Source: Pandoraea sp. (lineage in GTDB: Bacteria > Pseudomonadota > Gammaproteobacteria > Burkholderiales > Burkholderiaceae). Taken from it: a DNA stretch of 64,000 nt. The position numbers were made by a program, and so were the translations under genes. Numbering within the stretch: the stretch's first letter is position 1; each line of letters starts with the position of its first letter. The stretch lies in the NCBI RefSeq assembly GCF_004297875.1, contig NZ_SCSK01000044.1:1-64000 (forward strand). Reading direction: 5' to 3'. Of this stretch, positions 1 to 10,565 are shown in pieces. The notes under the pieces are model-generated. The model was not told where the DNA came from. It searched no databases and was given only the letters and a program-made list of their open reading frames with translations.

Positions 1-330
1 ACCGTATCGGCGTTCCCCGGCTCTCATGACCTCAACTGCTCGAGCCGCCCGGTGCGGACCCGCATGCCGGGTGGCGTGGGAGGGGATCGGTCAGACTACC
101 TGACCGCCCCTATCCCGATTCCGGAACTTTCTTCCGACTCCTTTTACAAACACGGGGATGGACAATAAGTGATGCATGGCCTAAGTTGCCGCGCTGCAAA
201 ATCGGGGAATGTTCCAGGCCGATCTGCCCAGTGGCCCATTACGCGAATTCCCCGGCACCCGAGCTGTCCGTGACGAAATAGCGAGTGCCGGCTGCACTGG
301 TTTTAGCGGCCCTACTATTTGGTGATTTCC
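1..330. other. Non-coding upstream region of the response regulator gene
   Basis: No coding frame here looks real. The main structure is a hairpin with perfect arms at 89-94 and 100-105 (GGTCAG/CTGACC) and outer arms at 81-85 and 107-111 (AGGGG/CCCCT). No T-run follows it, so it is not an obvious terminator. The gene that lies before the window cannot be seen, and I could not pick out a convincing promoter for the gene at 331. Confidence 0.4.
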
Positions 331-864
331 ATGCCACATGTTTTATTTCTCGAAGACGATCCGGATCGGATCGCTCCGCTCTCCGAAGTCGCCCGCGCCA
401 GCGGATTCACGGTGGACGTCGCCGCAGATTTGCAGACCGCTCGATCGATGTTCGAACGCACGTCGCCCGATATCGTCCTGGTCGACCCTGTCTCGCCGAA
501 CATTCATGACGTGAATTTGCTGAAGAGTCTCTCGTGGCAAGCCAATCGTCCGATTCCGGTCATTGCCCTGCCCTCGATGGCTTCGCTGGATTGGCGTTTG
601 CAGTTGATGCGCGCGCTGATGCTCGCCAAAACCCAGTTCACGCCTCCGGGCGTGCCCCACGAGACGACGGCCGCCGCCCCGGCTCGGGACGGCGAAGGCG
701 CACTGACCTTTGCTCCCGGGACACCGCTGGCGCAGGTGGAGCGGCAGCTGATTCTGGCGACCCTGGCGGCCAACGGTGGCGTGCGCGGCAAAACCGCGTC
801 GTTGTTGGGGATCAGTCCGAAAACGCTCTACAACAAGCTCAAGCAGTTCGGCACGCCCGTTTGA
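331..864 (+). CDS. Response regulator with C-terminal Fis-type HTH (RegA/PrrA-like)
   Basis: A 177-residue two-domain regulator. The receiver begins with the acidic pocket LEDD (residues 7-10), and the likely phosphoacceptor is Asp52 in IVLVDP. The conserved C-terminal lysine motif of receivers is not clear (LAKTQ instead of KP), so the domain is somewhat divergent. Residues about 133-177 form a Fis/NtrC-type helix-turn-helix ending in KTASLLGISPKTLYNKLKQ. No AAA+ domain lies between, so it resembles the short RegA/PrrA/ActR class rather than NtrC activators. ATG at 331 is preferred; an in-frame TTG lies 12 bases upstream. No histidine kinase gene is adjacent within the window, so the partner is unknown. 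It converges on nagZ. Confidence 0.8.
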   Translation: MPHVLFLEDDPDRIAPLSEVARASGFTVDVAADLQTARSMFERTSPDIVLVDPVSPNIHDVNLLKSLSWQANRPIPVIALPSMASLDWRLQLMRALMLAKTQFTPPGVPHETTAAAPARDGEGALTFAPGTPLAQVERQLILATLAANGGVRGKTASLLGISPKTLYNKLKQFGTPV

Positions 865-919
865 CACCGCCGCCGGCTCTGCTTGACCTACCTCACCGGC
901 GTCGTGGTGGGGCCGGCGC

Positions 920-1948
920 CTAAAACACCTCGCGCAGCAGTGCCAGGGCCGACTGGTATTGCGCCTGCGCTTGCAGCTTTTCCCAGCGAGGCGCCTTGGT
1001 TTGCGGCAGCAGTTGACGAATGCGTCTGATCGCGGCCGGGTCTTCCTGATATCTCAGTTCGCGCAACAGTTGATCCGCCTTGTCCGGACTGTTGCAGATC
1101 AGTACCATGTCGCAACCCGCGGCGAGCGCGGCCTGCGCGCTGGACACCACGTTGCCAGCCACACTCGCGCCCTGCATGCTGAGATCGTCGCTGAAAATCA
1201 CTCCGTTGAATCCCAGTTTTCCGCGCAGAATGTCTTGCAACCACGCCCGGGAGAAGCCCGCCGGTTGCGAATCCACCTTTGGGTAGATCACATGGGCCGG
1301 CATCACGGCAGCCAGACTGAGTCCCAGCCACCCGTACGGCCGGGCGTCATCGCTGAGGATGGTATCGAGCGGCCGCTCGTCGATCGGGACTTCCAGATGC
1401 GAATCGGCCGCAACGAAGCCGTGTCCAGGAAAGTGCTTGCCACAGTTGGCCATTCCCGCGAGCAGCAGCCCATGATTGAGACTCTTGGCCAACAGCGTGA
1501 CGACCCGTGGATCACGGTGAAAGGCGCGATTGCCGATCACCGCCGAAGTGCCGAAATCGAGATCGAGCACGGGCGTGAAGCTGAAGTCCACGCCGCAGGC
1601 GCGCAACTCCGCAGCCAGCACATAGCCTACGGCAGTAGCGGCGCGTGTGGCGAGCAAGACGTCCTTGTCCCATAGCGCGCCCAACTGGGCCATCGCGGGC
1701 AAATGGGTGAAACCGTCGGTCTTGAAGCGCTGCACACGGCCACCTTCGTGGTCGACCGCGATGATGATGTCGTCGCGCGCCTCACGGATCTGCTTTGTCA
1801 ACCCACAAAGCTGCGCACGATCGTCGAAATTGCGCGCGAACAGAATCACCCCGCCGGTCAGAGGGTGAGCAATCCGCCGAATGTCGGCTTCGCTAAGTGT
1901 CAGCCCCGTCACATCGAGCATGACCGGCCCCGGTTTGCGTTTACTCAT
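920..1948 (-). CDS. nagZ: Beta-N-acetylhexosaminidase NagZ
   Basis: Cytoplasmic glycoside hydrolase family 3 enzyme that removes N-acetylglucosamine from anhydro-muropeptides during peptidoglycan recycling. The family signature KHFPGHG is at residues 171-177, followed by the mobile-loop Asp-Ser-His (182-184) that acts as acid/base. The nucleophile Asp lies in FSDDLSM (252-258). Its length of 342 residues is normal. Start chosen at 1948 because that ATG lies inside the last codons of acpS (ATGAGTAA, 8-base overlap), the sign of translational coupling. A longer frame to 1996 would only add acpS-overlapping residues. It is the last gene of the long minus-strand string that starts at DUF177. Confidence 0.95.
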   Translation of the reverse strand: MSKRKPGPVMLDVTGLTLSEADIRRIAHPLTGGVILFARNFDDRAQLCGLTKQIREARDDIIIAVDHEGGRVQRFKTDGFTHLPAMAQLGALWDKDVLLATRAATAVGYVLAAELRACGVDFSFTPVLDLDFGTSAVIGNRAFHRDPRVVTLLAKSLNHGLLLAGMANCGKHFPGHGFVAADSHLEVPIDERPLDTILSDDARPYGWLGLSLAAVMPAHVIYPKVDSQPAGFSRAWLQDILRGKLGFNGVIFSDDLSMQGASVAGNVVSSAQAALAAGCDMVLICNSPDKADQLLRELRYQEDPAAIRRIRQLLPQTKAPRWEKLQAQAQYQSALALLREVF

Positions 1949-2354
1949 GCCTGCTCTCCACTGCATCACTCTCGGCGACCACAAAGGCGATCGCATAATC
2001 TTTTTCGTCGCTTATCGATATCTGAATGCGCAAGCCGCGGGCCGCCAGCCAATCGGCGAGTTCACCCGAGGCAACCGCCTGTGGCTGCCCCGACGGCGCG
2101 TTCAGGGTTTGCAATGCGCGCCACGTCATGGGCCATCGCATGCCCAGCCCGATGGCTTTTGAAAAAGCCTCCTTGGCGGCGAAGCGTGTCGCCAGGAAGG
2201 CCAGGCCGCGCTGGGCAGAGCGCGCATTACGCGCGTGATATTTGACCAATTCGTCGGGGCCGAGAACACGTTCGGCGAAACGTCCGCCGGTGCGCTCCAT
2301 GACGCCGGCGACCCGGGATATCTGGATGATGTCCGTGCCGATGCCGTAGATCAT
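1941..2354 (-). CDS. acpS: Holo-[acyl-carrier-protein] synthase AcpS
   Basis: Transfers 4'-phosphopantetheine from CoA to the serine of ACP (acpP lies at 14.8-15.0 kb in the same gene string). The 137-residue protein has the family hallmarks: IGTDII at the N-terminus with the Mg2+-binding Asp8, and [13 protein letters not shown] in the middle with the second metal ligand Glu. The usual family length is about 125-145. It overlaps the nagZ start by 8 bases and follows pdxJ after 28 bases, so pdxJ-acpS-nagZ are very likely read together. Confidence 0.95.
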   Translation of the reverse strand: MIYGIGTDIIQISRVAGVMERTGGRFAERVLGPDELVKYHARNARSAQRGLAFLATRFAAKEAFSKAIGLGMRWPMTWRALQTLNAPSGQPQAVASGELADWLAARGLRIQISISDEKDYAIAFVVAESDAVESRHE

Positions 2355-2382
2355 TGAATCGTCCGTAGGTGGCGATCGATGC

Positions 2383-3144
2383 TCACGCCGCCGCGAGCCG
2401 GCTGGCGACCATGATCGCCTTCATTTCCCGCACGGCGTTTTGCCAGCCGGCGAAAAGCGCGTGAGCGACAATCGCATGCCCGATGTTGAGTTCGGCAATC
2501 CCGGCGATTGCCGCGATACGCTGGACGTTCTGATAATGCAGTCCGTGGCCCGCGTTGACCTTGAGCCCCAGCGACACGCCCAGGTCGACGCTGCGCACGA
2601 TACGCTCGAATTCCTGCTGCTGCAGCGCCGCGCTCTGCGCTTCGGCATATCGACCGGTGTGCAGTTCAATGACCGGCGCCCCCGCCTGGGCGGCGGCGCG
2701 AATCTGGGTGTCGTCGGGATCGATGAACAGGGACACGCGAATCCCGCTTTGCTCCAGTTGGCGGCATGCGGCCTGGATGCGGGGCAATTGTCCGGCCACC
2801 TCGAGCCCGCCTTCGGTGGTGAGCTCCTGGCGCTTTTCGGGCACCAGACAAACGTCGTGCGGGGCAATTCGGCACGCGATCGCGAGCATTTCCTCGGTCA
2901 CCGCGCATTCGAGGTTCATGCGGGTACGCAGCAGGGGGCGCAACGCTTCGACATCGGCATCGCGAATGTGGCGGCGGTCCTCGCGCAAATGCAGGGTGAT
3001 CGCGTCGGCGCCCGCCTCTTCCGCTTGCAGGGCGGCCTCAATCGGATCGGGGTACTGGGTGCCGCGCACATTGCGCAGGGTGGCGACATGATCGATATTC
3101 ACGCCAAGATCGATGATCTGGGCGCCAGTGAGGAAATGACTCAT
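2383..3144 (-). CDS. pdxJ: Pyridoxine 5'-phosphate synthase PdxJ
   Basis: Condenses 1-deoxy-D-xylulose 5-phosphate with 3-amino-2-oxopropyl phosphate to give pyridoxine 5'-phosphate, the ring-closing step of DXP-dependent vitamin B6 synthesis. The TIM-barrel protein of 253 residues shows the family motifs [13 protein letters not shown] (16-28) and [10 protein letters not shown] (51-60), and the C-terminal glycine-rich phosphate loop VNAGHGL. The ATG overlaps the recO stop codon (ATGA at 3141-3144), so the two are coupled. recO-pdxJ-acpS is a conserved proteobacterial order. Confidence 0.96.
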   Translation of the reverse strand: MSHFLTGAQIIDLGVNIDHVATLRNVRGTQYPDPIEAALQAEEAGADAITLHLREDRRHIRDADVEALRPLLRTRMNLECAVTEEMLAIACRIAPHDVCLVPEKRQELTTEGGLEVAGQLPRIQAACRQLEQSGIRVSLFIDPDDTQIRAAAQAGAPVIELHTGRYAEAQSAALQQQEFERIVRSVDLGVSLGLKVNAGHGLHYQNVQRIAAIAGIAELNIGHAIVAHALFAGWQNAVREMKAIMVASRLAAA

Positions 3145-3959
3145 AGTTTTTGCAGATCGAGGAGAATTTGGCGCGTATTGAGCGGCACGCCTCCGAGATG
3201 GTAATTGAGCAGAAACCGCATCAATAATTTGCTTTGGGCAACGGTTTGCGGCCGTTCGTAATTATCAGATTCCATGTCGAGCAGGGTCTGGCCGCTGACC
3301 ACGGGCCACTCGGCCGGATCGTCCTGGCGCGCCGGCCGAACGCCCACTTCTGGGTGAAACACATATTGGCCGGCGGTTGCCACTGGCGCGCGCGTTTGAG
3401 TGCAGCGGTCGAACGCCGCCGCGTAGCCGGTCTCGCGCAGCAGAACCCGCTCGAAGATGCGCAGCGTCTGGGCTGCCGGCTCGCCATGCGCGAGGTGATG
3501 CAGCGTCTCGACGTAGTGACTGAAGAGCACTTCATGCGGATCTTCGCGCGCGCAGAATTTGACCAACAGTTCGTTCGCATAGAAGCCGCTGAGCAGCGCA
3601 TCCCCCGATAGCGGCAGCAGCCCGCCGACCCATTCCGCGCGGATGAGGGTGCGCAACTCCGACTTGCCGCTCCAGGACAGCGAGAGCGGCTGAAACGTCT
3701 GCAAAACACCACGCAGTGCCGAGTGTGGTCGCTTGGCGCCCTTGGCGACCAGAGCGATGCGACCGTAGTCACGCGTCAGGACATCGATGATCAGGCTGGT
3801 TTCGCGGTAGGGGTAGCTATGCAGCACGAATCCGGGCTGCGCGGTGACGCGCACATTCCTGGCCTGCCGCGTCGCGTGGCTGGCCGCAGGCGATGCCTCG
3901 TCGTCGCCCGCTGTTTCAAGGTTTGCCGCAGACCGCGCCAGCACGTCATTCGTAGCCAT
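3141..3959 (-). CDS. recO: DNA repair protein RecO
   Basis: RecFOR-pathway mediator that helps load RecA on SSB-coated single-stranded DNA. The 272-residue protein has a family-typical OB-fold N-terminal domain ([20 protein letters not shown], then [10 protein letters not shown]) and a helical C-terminal part. About 36 residues precede the OB-fold. ATG at 3959 was chosen because it lies 14 bases inside the end of era (reading ATGGCTACGAATGA), which fits coupling. Earlier in-frame starts would overlap era further. The stop overlaps the pdxJ start by 4 bases. Confidence 0.92.
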   Translation of the reverse strand: MATNDVLARSAANLETAGDDEASPAASHATRQARNVRVTAQPGFVLHSYPYRETSLIIDVLTRDYGRIALVAKGAKRPHSALRGVLQTFQPLSLSWSGKSELRTLIRAEWVGGLLPLSGDALLSGFYANELLVKFCAREDPHEVLFSHYVETLHHLAHGEPAAQTLRIFERVLLRETGYAAAFDRCTQTRAPVATAGQYVFHPEVGVRPARQDDPAEWPVVSGQTLLDMESDNYERPQTVAQSKLLMRFLLNYHLGGVPLNTRQILLDLQKL

Positions 3960-4848
3960 ACGCCCGCAGGCCGGCTTCATTGTCAGCCCAGCCGCTCTTG
4001 ATCTTGACCCAAACCTCAAGGTAGACCGGGCCATCGAACAATTTTTCCATATCGACCCGGGCTTCGCTGCTGATCTGCTTGAGCTTTGCGCCCTTGGCGC
4101 CGATGATCATGGCCTTGTGGCTGTCGCGATCCACCAGGATGGTGGCGAAAACACGGCGCAACCGGCCTTCCTGCTCGAATTTATCGATAATGACGGTGCT
4201 GGTGTAGGGCAGCTCGTCGCCGGTCCAGCGGAATACCTTTTCGCGCAAGAGTTCGGCCGCGAGGAACCGCTCGCTGCGATCGGTCAGGTCATCTTCGCCG
4301 TAGATCGGCTCGCCTTCCGGAAGATAGGGCCGAATGACTTCGAACAGGCGAGCGATATCTTCGTTCCGCTTGGCCGACATTGGGACGATGGCGGCGAATT
4401 CCCGTTGCTGTCCCAGCATTTCGAGAAACGGCAGCAGCACGGTGCGATCTTCGATGCGGTCGAGTTTGTTCAGAATGAGCAGCACTGGCACGTTGTTCGG
4501 TATCAGCTTGAGCACGCGCTCGTCATCGACATTGAAATGACCGGCCTCGATGACGAACAACACCAAATCGATGCTCGAAAGTGTCGAGGTGACCGCCCGG
4601 TTGAGCGAGCGGTTCAACGCCGACGCATGGCGCGTCTGGAATCCCGGGGTATCCACAAAGATGAATTGCGCGGATTCCGTGGTCCGAATGCCGGTGATAC
4701 GGTGCCGCGTCGTTTGTGCCTTGCGGGACGTAATACTGATCTTCTGACCGACCAGCGCGTTCATCAACGTCGATTTACCCACGTTGGGTCGCCCGACGAT
4801 GGCAATCGTGCCGCAGCGGAATTTGGCGTCTTCAGTCATCGCAATCAT
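3946..4848 (-). CDS. era: GTPase Era
   Basis: Essential GTPase for 16S rRNA maturation and 30S assembly. The 300-residue protein has G1 GRPNVGKST at residues 19-27, G3 DTPG, G4 NKLD, and a C-terminal KH RNA-binding domain ([15 protein letters not shown]). The start ATG at 4848 overlaps the rnc TGA (ATGA), a classic rnc-era coupling. A second in-frame ATG sits 9 bases later (MTED), so the first three residues are not certain. Its end overlaps the recO start. Confidence 0.97.
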   Translation of the reverse strand: MIAMTEDAKFRCGTIAIVGRPNVGKSTLMNALVGQKISITSRKAQTTRHRITGIRTTESAQFIFVDTPGFQTRHASALNRSLNRAVTSTLSSIDLVLFVIEAGHFNVDDERVLKLIPNNVPVLLILNKLDRIEDRTVLLPFLEMLGQQREFAAIVPMSAKRNEDIARLFEVIRPYLPEGEPIYGEDDLTDRSERFLAAELLREKVFRWTGDELPYTSTVIIDKFEQEGRLRRVFATILVDRDSHKAMIIGAKGAKLKQISSEARVDMEKLFDGPVYLEVWVKIKSGWADNEAGLRAYGYE

Positions 4849-5744
4849 CCTTTCTGCGGAACTGCCGCCTCGCCGCCACGTGACTCCCTGGCAACATGGC
4901 CAGCCGATTTCGGCTCGCCTCCGGCGCCACCGGGCAGCGCACCGCTCGCAGCATCAACCGCCACCGTGTTGGCACCGGTGCCCGCCTCGGCAGCCTGGGC
5001 CGACTTGCCGGCCGCACGCTTGCGGCTGATCTTGGGCGCTTTATCGCCCTTGCCCTTCAGTAGATGCGCGTGTCTCTGGACCTCCTCGAGCGCCTTCTTG
5101 GCGGCGGCCTGCTCGGCGGCGCGTCGGCTTGGGCCCGAACCGAATACCTTGATTTCGAGCTTTGGCACCAGGCACTCTACCTCGAATTGCTGATTGTGCG
5201 CCGCACCATGCGTGGCGATCACCGTATATTGAGGCAAGGCGATCTTGTGTCCCTGCAGGTATTCCTGCAGCAGCGTCTTGGCATCCTTGCCCAGCGTTTG
5301 CGGGTCGACATGTTCCAGTATCGGCGTATACAGCCGTTTGATGACGGCGAAGGCCGCATCGAACCCGCCGTCTAGAAAGATCGCGCCGAGAATGGCCTCC
5401 AGCGTGTCGGCCAGGATGGACGGGCGGCGAAAGCCGCCGCTTTTGAGCTCGCCCTCGCCCAGGCGCAGAAAGTCGCTGATACCAAGGGTCTGGGCAATCT
5501 CATACAGGGATTGCTGCTTGACCAGATTGGCCCGGACGCGGGACAAATCTCCCTCGTCGAGCTTGGCGTAGCGCTGGAAAAGCACAGTAGCCACAGTGCA
5601 ATTCAGGACCGAATCCCCGAGAAATTCGAGCCGCTCGTTGTTGGCGGCGCTATGGCTGCGGTGTGTCAGCGCTCGACACAACAATTCCGCATCGTGAAAA
5701 CGATACTGGAGGCGATCTTCCAGCTGATTGAGAGATACAGGCAT
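4845..5744 (-). CDS. rnc: Ribonuclease III
   Basis: Cleaves double-stranded RNA in rRNA precursors and some mRNAs. The catalytic signature [11 protein letters not shown] is at residues 37-47, and a dsRNA-binding domain spans about 157-226 (ending [16 protein letters not shown]). At 299 residues it is longer than the roughly 226-residue E. coli enzyme. The extra 70 or so residues at the C-terminus are rich in Ala, Gly and Lys with no recognisable domain, probably a disordered tail as in other Burkholderiales. The gap to lepB upstream is 135 bases and may hold a local promoter. Confidence 0.95.
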   Translation of the reverse strand: MPVSLNQLEDRLQYRFHDAELLCRALTHRSHSAANNERLEFLGDSVLNCTVATVLFQRYAKLDEGDLSRVRANLVKQQSLYEIAQTLGISDFLRLGEGELKSGGFRRPSILADTLEAILGAIFLDGGFDAAFAVIKRLYTPILEHVDPQTLGKDAKTLLQEYLQGHKIALPQYTVIATHGAAHNQQFEVECLVPKLEIKVFGSGPSRRAAEQAAAKKALEEVQRHAHLLKGKGDKAPKISRKRAAGKSAQAAEAGTGANTVAVDAASGALPGGAGGEPKSAGHVARESRGGEAAVPQKG

Positions 5745-5879
5745 GGCGGAAGTATAGCGCGGCCGCCCCAGGCCAGCGCGAGTATTTGCTCAGACGGCCA
5801 AGGGCCGATTTGGCGGAAAAACAACCGTGGCGGCCGCAATTCCGCCACGTCCATCAACGCCAGGCGATTCGTCGAATCG

Positions 5880-6773
5880 TTAGTGAATCATGCCGATCCG
5901 CTTGAGATCGCTGAAATTCATCCAAATGAAGAAGGCCTTACCGATAATGTTCTTGTCCGGCACGAAGCCCCAATAGCGGCTGTCTGCGCTGTCGTCGCGG
6001 TTGTCGCCCATCATGAAGTAATGGCCGGGCGGCACTTTGCAAACAACACCTTCGCTGTTGTAGGTGCAGTTGCTGCGGTACGGGAAGTCGCTGGCGCCCA
6101 GGATGAACGGCGGCACATTCGGGTCGTTGAGAATGCGATGGGTCACGCTGCCGATCGTCTCGTTGTACTGCTTGAAGTACGCGATGCGTTCCTGGTCGAA
6201 ATAATCGGGCAACTGCGTCATCGGCAGCGGCTTGCCGTTGATGGTCAGGCGCTTGTTTTCGTACGCGACGATATCGCCCGGCACCCCGATGACGCGCTTG
6301 ATGTAATCCATCGATTCATCTTTCGGATAGCGGAACACCATGACGTCGCCCCGCTGCGGCTCGCCAATGCTGATGATCTTTTTGTTGAGCAGCGGCAGAC
6401 GAATGCCGTAGTCGAATTTGTTGACCAGAATGAAATCGCCGATGTGCAGTGTCGGGATCATCGAGCCGGAGGGAATCTTGAACGGCTCGACCACGAACGA
6501 TCGCACCAGGAACACCGCCAATATCACCGGAAAGAAACTGGCCGAGTACTCCAGCCACCAGGGCTGACGCAACTTGTCGTCGCGCAGCTTGGCTCGCGCG
6601 CTGGCCACGCCGTCGGCGTTGGCTGCCGTTCCTATGGCCAATTGCTGCTCATCGAACGCGGCAACCGCAGCTTCGGCTGCACGTCGGCGGCCAGGTTGAA
6701 AGATGAGTTTGTCGGCGATCCAGGCAAGGCCAGTAACAATAACCAGAACAAAAAGAATCAAGGCGAAATTCAT
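5880..6773 (-). CDS. lepB: Signal peptidase I LepB
   Basis: Inner-membrane serine protease that removes Sec and Tat signal peptides. The 297-residue protein has an N-terminal membrane segment (about 2-20), a cytoplasmic linker, a second membrane segment (about 77-92), then the periplasmic catalytic domain. The nucleophile is Ser104 in PSGSMIPTL and the general base is Lys159 in DYIKRVIGVPGD. A C-terminal box MGDNRDDSADSRYWG matches the family. It lies 15 bases downstream of lepA, the usual lepA-lepB pair. Confidence 0.96.
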   Translation of the reverse strand: MNFALILFVLVIVTGLAWIADKLIFQPGRRRAAEAAVAAFDEQQLAIGTAANADGVASARAKLRDDKLRQPWWLEYSASFFPVILAVFLVRSFVVEPFKIPSGSMIPTLHIGDFILVNKFDYGIRLPLLNKKIISIGEPQRGDVMVFRYPKDESMDYIKRVIGVPGDIVAYENKRLTINGKPLPMTQLPDYFDQERIAYFKQYNETIGSVTHRILNDPNVPPFILGASDFPYRSNCTYNSEGVVCKVPPGHYFMMGDNRDDSADSRYWGFVPDKNIIGKAFFIWMNFSDLKRIGMIH

Positions 6774-6788
6774 GGGTTATCCCGAGGT

Positions 6789-8582
6789 TTATTTGTCTTC
6801 GACTTGCAAGATGGCCAGGAAAGCCTCTTGAGGAATTTCCACGCTACCCACCTGTTTCATGCGCTTCTTGCCAGCCTTTTGCTTTTCGAGCAGCTTCTTC
6901 TTGCGGGTAATGTCGCCACCGTAACACTTTGCCAGCACGTTTTTGCGTAACGCCTTGATGTTCTCGCGCGCGATGATATGCGCGCCGATGGCGGCCTGAA
7001 TAGCCACGTCGTACATCTGGCGGGGAATGATTTCGCGCATTTTCGCGGCGACTTCGCGGCCACGGTGCTGACTGGCCGAGCGGTGCACGATGATCGACAA
7101 CGCATCGACTTTCTCCCCGTTGATCAGCATGTCGACCTTGACGACGTCCGCGGCTCGGTACTCCTTGAATTCGTAATCCATCGAGGCATAGCCTCGCGAC
7201 ACCGATTTCAGGCGATCGAAGAAATCCAGCACGATTTCGGCCATCGGGATTTCGTAGGTCAACTGAACCTGCCGACCGTGGTACGACATGTTGATCTGCA
7301 CACCGCGCTTTTGCGTGCACAGCGTGATCACAGACCCAACGTACTCCTGCGGCATATAGAGATTGACCGTGACGATCGGTTCCCGGATTTCCTCGATTTT
7401 TGACGGATCGGGCATCTTCGACGGATTCTCGACGATGGTCAGCGTGCCATCGTTTTGCTGAACTTCGTACACGACCGTCGGCGCGGTCGTGATCAGGTCC
7501 ATGTCGAATTCGCGCTCGAGCCGCTCCTGCACGATCTCCATGTGCAGGAGCCCCAGGAAGCCGCAGCGGAAACCGAAACCAAGCGCCTGCGATACTTCGG
7601 GCTCGTACTGCAGCGACGCGTCGTTCAACTTGAGTTTCTCGAGCGACTCGCGCAGCGCATCATATTGATTGGCTTCGACCGGGTAAAGACCGGCGAAGAC
7701 CTGCGGCTTGACTTCCTTGAAGCCAGGCAGCGGCGCGGCCGCGGGCTTGAGCGCGTGCGTGACGGTGTCGCCCACCTTGGCGGCCTTGAGCTCCTTGATG
7801 CCGGCAATGATGAAGCCGACCTGACCTGCCGAGAGCTGCTCGCGCGATTGCGACTTGGGCGTGAATACACCGACCTGCTCGACCAGATAGCTCGCGCCGC
7901 TGGCCATCATCTGAATCTTTTCCTTTGGCTTGAGCACACCGTTGACGATGCGCACCAGCATGACGACGCCAACGTAGTTGTCGAACCAGGAATCGATGAT
8001 CAATGCCTGCAGGCGCTCGGCGGGGTCTCCCTCGGGCGGCGGCACCTTGGCAATCAGCGACTCGAGCACGTCCTCCACACCCAGGCCGGTCTTGGCGCTG
8101 CATCGCACGGCGTCCATCGCGTCGATGCCGATCACGTCCTCGATCTCCTGGATGGCATTGTCGGGGTCCGCCGACGGCAAATCAATTTTGTTCAGGACCG
8201 GTACGACCTCGACGCCCAGCTCGATGGCCGTGTAGCAATTGGCGACTGTCTGCGCCTCCACGCCCTGGCTGGCGTCGACGACCAGCAACGCACCTTCGCA
8301 AGCCGAGAGCGAACGGCTGACTTCATACGAAAAGTCGACGTGCCCCGGAGTGTCGATGAGATTGAGGTTGTAGAGTTCGCCGTTCCGGGCTCGATAGCTC
8401 AGCGCGGCGGTCTGCGCCTTGATGGTGATGCCTCGCTCCCGCTCGAGGTCCATCGAATCGAGGACCTGGGATTCCATTTCACGATCGGACAGACCGCCGC
8501 ACAGTTGGATGATGCGATCCGCCAGGGTCGATTTGCCGTGGTCGATGTGCGCGATGATGGAAAAATTGCGAATGTGGTCCAT
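6789..8582 (-). CDS. lepA: Elongation factor 4 (LepA)
   Basis: Ribosome-dependent GTPase that back-translocates or remodels stalled ribosomes. The P-loop AHIDHGKST is at residues 11-19 and the G3/G4 motifs DTPGH and NKIDLP follow. The C-terminus ends in the lysine-rich LepA tail ([15 protein letters not shown]). ATG at 8582 gives 597 residues, the normal size in this family. A longer frame to 8627 adds 15 residues that do not look like LepA. The co-directional lepB follows closely. Confidence 0.96.
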   Translation of the reverse strand: MDHIRNFSIIAHIDHGKSTLADRIIQLCGGLSDREMESQVLDSMDLERERGITIKAQTAALSYRARNGELYNLNLIDTPGHVDFSYEVSRSLSACEGALLVVDASQGVEAQTVANCYTAIELGVEVVPVLNKIDLPSADPDNAIQEIEDVIGIDAMDAVRCSAKTGLGVEDVLESLIAKVPPPEGDPAERLQALIIDSWFDNYVGVVMLVRIVNGVLKPKEKIQMMASGASYLVEQVGVFTPKSQSREQLSAGQVGFIIAGIKELKAAKVGDTVTHALKPAAAPLPGFKEVKPQVFAGLYPVEANQYDALRESLEKLKLNDASLQYEPEVSQALGFGFRCGFLGLLHMEIVQERLEREFDMDLITTAPTVVYEVQQNDGTLTIVENPSKMPDPSKIEEIREPIVTVNLYMPQEYVGSVITLCTQKRGVQINMSYHGRQVQLTYEIPMAEIVLDFFDRLKSVSRGYASMDYEFKEYRAADVVKVDMLINGEKVDALSIIVHRSASQHRGREVAAKMREIIPRQMYDVAIQAAIGAHIIARENIKALRKNVLAKCYGGDITRKKKLLEKQKAGKKRMKQVGSVEIPQEAFLAILQVEDK

Positions 8583-8697
8583 GCGATACAGGAAAGAGGA
8601 GCGGGATCTGCCAATCCAAAGCGGCAAGAGGCCCTGGCTATCGGCAAACGTCGTATTTTAGCTGAAACCGCTTGCGCCCAACGCCGGTCGGGGCGAT

Positions 8698-8976
8698 TTA
8701 AGTCTCGGGGGGAATTCCTGAGGCGGCAGCCAGCGCGGTGCGCACTCGCGGCTCGTCCAGATGATAGTGGCACAACTCGACGTCACCCATCATGAGTACC
8801 GGCACCCACTCGCCGAACCGGCTTTCAAGCTCGGGCGCGCTATCGACATCGACCAGAGTGACCTGGAAATCAAATACTTGCCGCAAAGGCTGCAGGGCAT
8901 GCAGCATGTTCTCGCACAAATGGCACCACGACCGGCCATACAACGTCAGCGCAATGGGGCGGCCGGTCGAGGTCAT
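8698..8976 (-). CDS. Glutaredoxin-family (DUF836-like) thiol protein
   Basis: A 92-residue thioredoxin-fold protein with a redox motif CHLC (Cys18, Cys21) in LYGRSWCHLCENML. Small glutaredoxin-like proteins of the DUF836 type have this length and an N-terminal beta strand followed at once by CxxC. The true partner is unknown; a disulfide or glutathione exchange role is inferred. ATG at 8976 is chosen because the frame upstream runs into mucD. It lies 10 bases after mucD and about 115 bases before lepA, so it probably travels with the envelope-stress transcript. Confidence 0.8.
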   Translation of the reverse strand: MTSTGRPIALTLYGRSWCHLCENMLHALQPLRQVFDFQVTLVDVDSAPELESRFGEWVPVLMMGDVELCHYHLDEPRVRTALAAASGIPPET

Positions 8977-8986
8977 TGAATAATAT

Positions 8987-10531
8987 CTATTTCTTCGCAG
9001 CGCTCGGCCGCAACGGAATGAATTGCGTCGCATCGCCGCGGCGTACGAGCACGGCAACGAGCTTCTTGCTGTCCAATCCCTGCACCAAAGCCGCAAATTG
9101 CTTGGCACTGACAATATCGGTGTCGCCGACACGCAAAATGATGTCACCCTGCTGAATGCCGGCACCGGCAGCCGGCCCGGCGGCCAGTTCGACCATCACG
9201 CCGTTCTTGACCTTGAGATCCTTGCGCTGGGCATCGGTCAGGTCGGAAACAACCAGGCCCAGTTTGTTCGGAGCGGCTTGGTCCGGGGGTGCCGCGCGGT
9301 TGTCGGTCTTGGTGGTTTTGTCCGGGGCCATTTCGGCGACGACGACGTGGAGTTCGCGTATCGCTCCCTTGCGCCATACCGAGAGCGTGGCCTTTGTGCC
9401 GGGTTTGGTCTCACCCACCAGGCGCGGCAAATCCGTCGCATGATCGACGGGTTGTCCGTTGAATTTGAGAATGATGTCACCGCCCAGCAAGCCGGCCTTG
9501 TCCGCGGGGCCGCCAGGCTCAACGGTACGCACCAATGCTCCCTGCGGCTTGGGTAAGCCCAGCGATTCGGCGACGTCCTGGGTCACCTCGCTGATGGCCA
9601 CACCGATGCGACCTCTGATGACTCGCCCGGTTTTCTTCAGTTGATCGGCAACCCGCATGACCTCGTCGATCGGGATGGCGAACGAAATCCCCATGAAACC
9701 ACCCGTCTGGCTATAAATCATCGAATTGATACCGATGACTTCGCCCCGCATATTCAGCAGCGGGCCGCCCGAGTTGCCGGGATTGACCGCGACGTCGGTC
9801 TGGATGAACGGCAGATAATCACCCGTATCGCGCCCCTTGGCGCTCACGATGCCCGCGGTCACCGTATTATCGAGACCGAACGGCGAACCGATGGCGACGA
9901 CCCATTCGCCGACCTTGAGCTTGTTCGAATCGCCCAGTGCGACGACTGGTAGATTGGCCGCATTGATTTTCACCAGCGCAACGTCAGTCCGTTTATCGAG
10001 GCCAATCAGGCGCGCCTTGAATTCCCGCTTGTCGGTCAATGTGACATAAATGCTATCGGCGCCATCGACCACGTGAGCGTTGGTCATGATGTAACCGTCC
10101 GGCGTGATGATGAACCCCGATCCCACGCCGCTGTTTTGCTCTTCGTCCTGAGGCGCAGGTTGTTTGTTATTGGGCGTTTTGCCGCTACGCGGCCCTTGCG
10201 GCAACGGGATGCCGAAGAAACGCCGGAACAGCTCCGCCATAGCGTCGTCGTTCATGCCCGGAATACTGCCGCGCTGTATGCGCACTTTTTCCGTCGTTCG
10301 GATATTGACGACCGCGGGTCCGACTTTAGCCACCAACTGCGTGAAGTCGGGCAACGACGACAATCGTTGCGCTCCAGCCGGCGCGCAAGCGGCCGCAGGC
10401 GCCGAGGCCGCGGACGAAGCGGCGATAGCGGACGAGGCCGCCGCGGTGGGAGCGGAGGACGAAGCGGCCGACGACAAAGTCGCGACGGCGAGCAGAACGC
10501 TCCCTAGCACATAAAGCGGGAATCTTTTCAT
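8987..10531 (-). CDS. mucD: Periplasmic serine protease MucD/DegP family
   Basis: HtrA/DegP-type protease-chaperone that degrades misfolded envelope proteins and dampens the RpoE response. The catalytic triad is His153 (TNAHVV), Asp183 (KRTDVALVK) and Ser254 (NPGNSGGPL). Two PDZ domains follow. A signal peptide (1-23) leads into a low-complexity Ala/Ser linker up to about residue 55, longer than usual. It is the fourth gene of rpoE-rseA-rseB-mucD, the order known for algU-mucABD. The start is uncertain: ATG at 10531 (MKRFPL) or ATG at 10537, with no strong ribosome binding site for either. Confidence 0.92.
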   Translation of the reverse strand: MKRFPLYVLGSVLLAVATLSSAASSSAPTAAASSAIAASSAASAPAAACAPAGAQRLSSLPDFTQLVAKVGPAVVNIRTTEKVRIQRGSIPGMNDDAMAELFRRFFGIPLPQGPRSGKTPNNKQPAPQDEEQNSGVGSGFIITPDGYIMTNAHVVDGADSIYVTLTDKREFKARLIGLDKRTDVALVKINAANLPVVALGDSNKLKVGEWVVAIGSPFGLDNTVTAGIVSAKGRDTGDYLPFIQTDVAVNPGNSGGPLLNMRGEVIGINSMIYSQTGGFMGISFAIPIDEVMRVADQLKKTGRVIRGRIGVAISEVTQDVAESLGLPKPQGALVRTVEPGGPADKAGLLGGDIILKFNGQPVDHATDLPRLVGETKPGTKATLSVWRKGAIRELHVVVAEMAPDKTTKTDNRAAPPDQAAPNKLGLVVSDLTDAQRKDLKVKNGVMVELAAGPAAGAGIQQGDIILRVGDTDIVSAKQFAALVQGLDSKKLVAVLVRRGDATQFIPLRPSAAKK

Positions 10532-10565
10532 AAACATCAAGTACCGGAATATAAAGGGACGATCT

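Noticed and set aside
3844..5193. A 449-codon plus-strand open frame across recO, era and rnc
   Set aside because: It runs antisense through three well-supported genes and has no recognisable domain.
5511..8795. Long plus-strand open frames (479 and 446 codons) opposite lepB and lepA
   Set aside because: Both lie entirely over strongly conserved genes on the other strand and read as His/Arg/Asp-rich mirror sequence.
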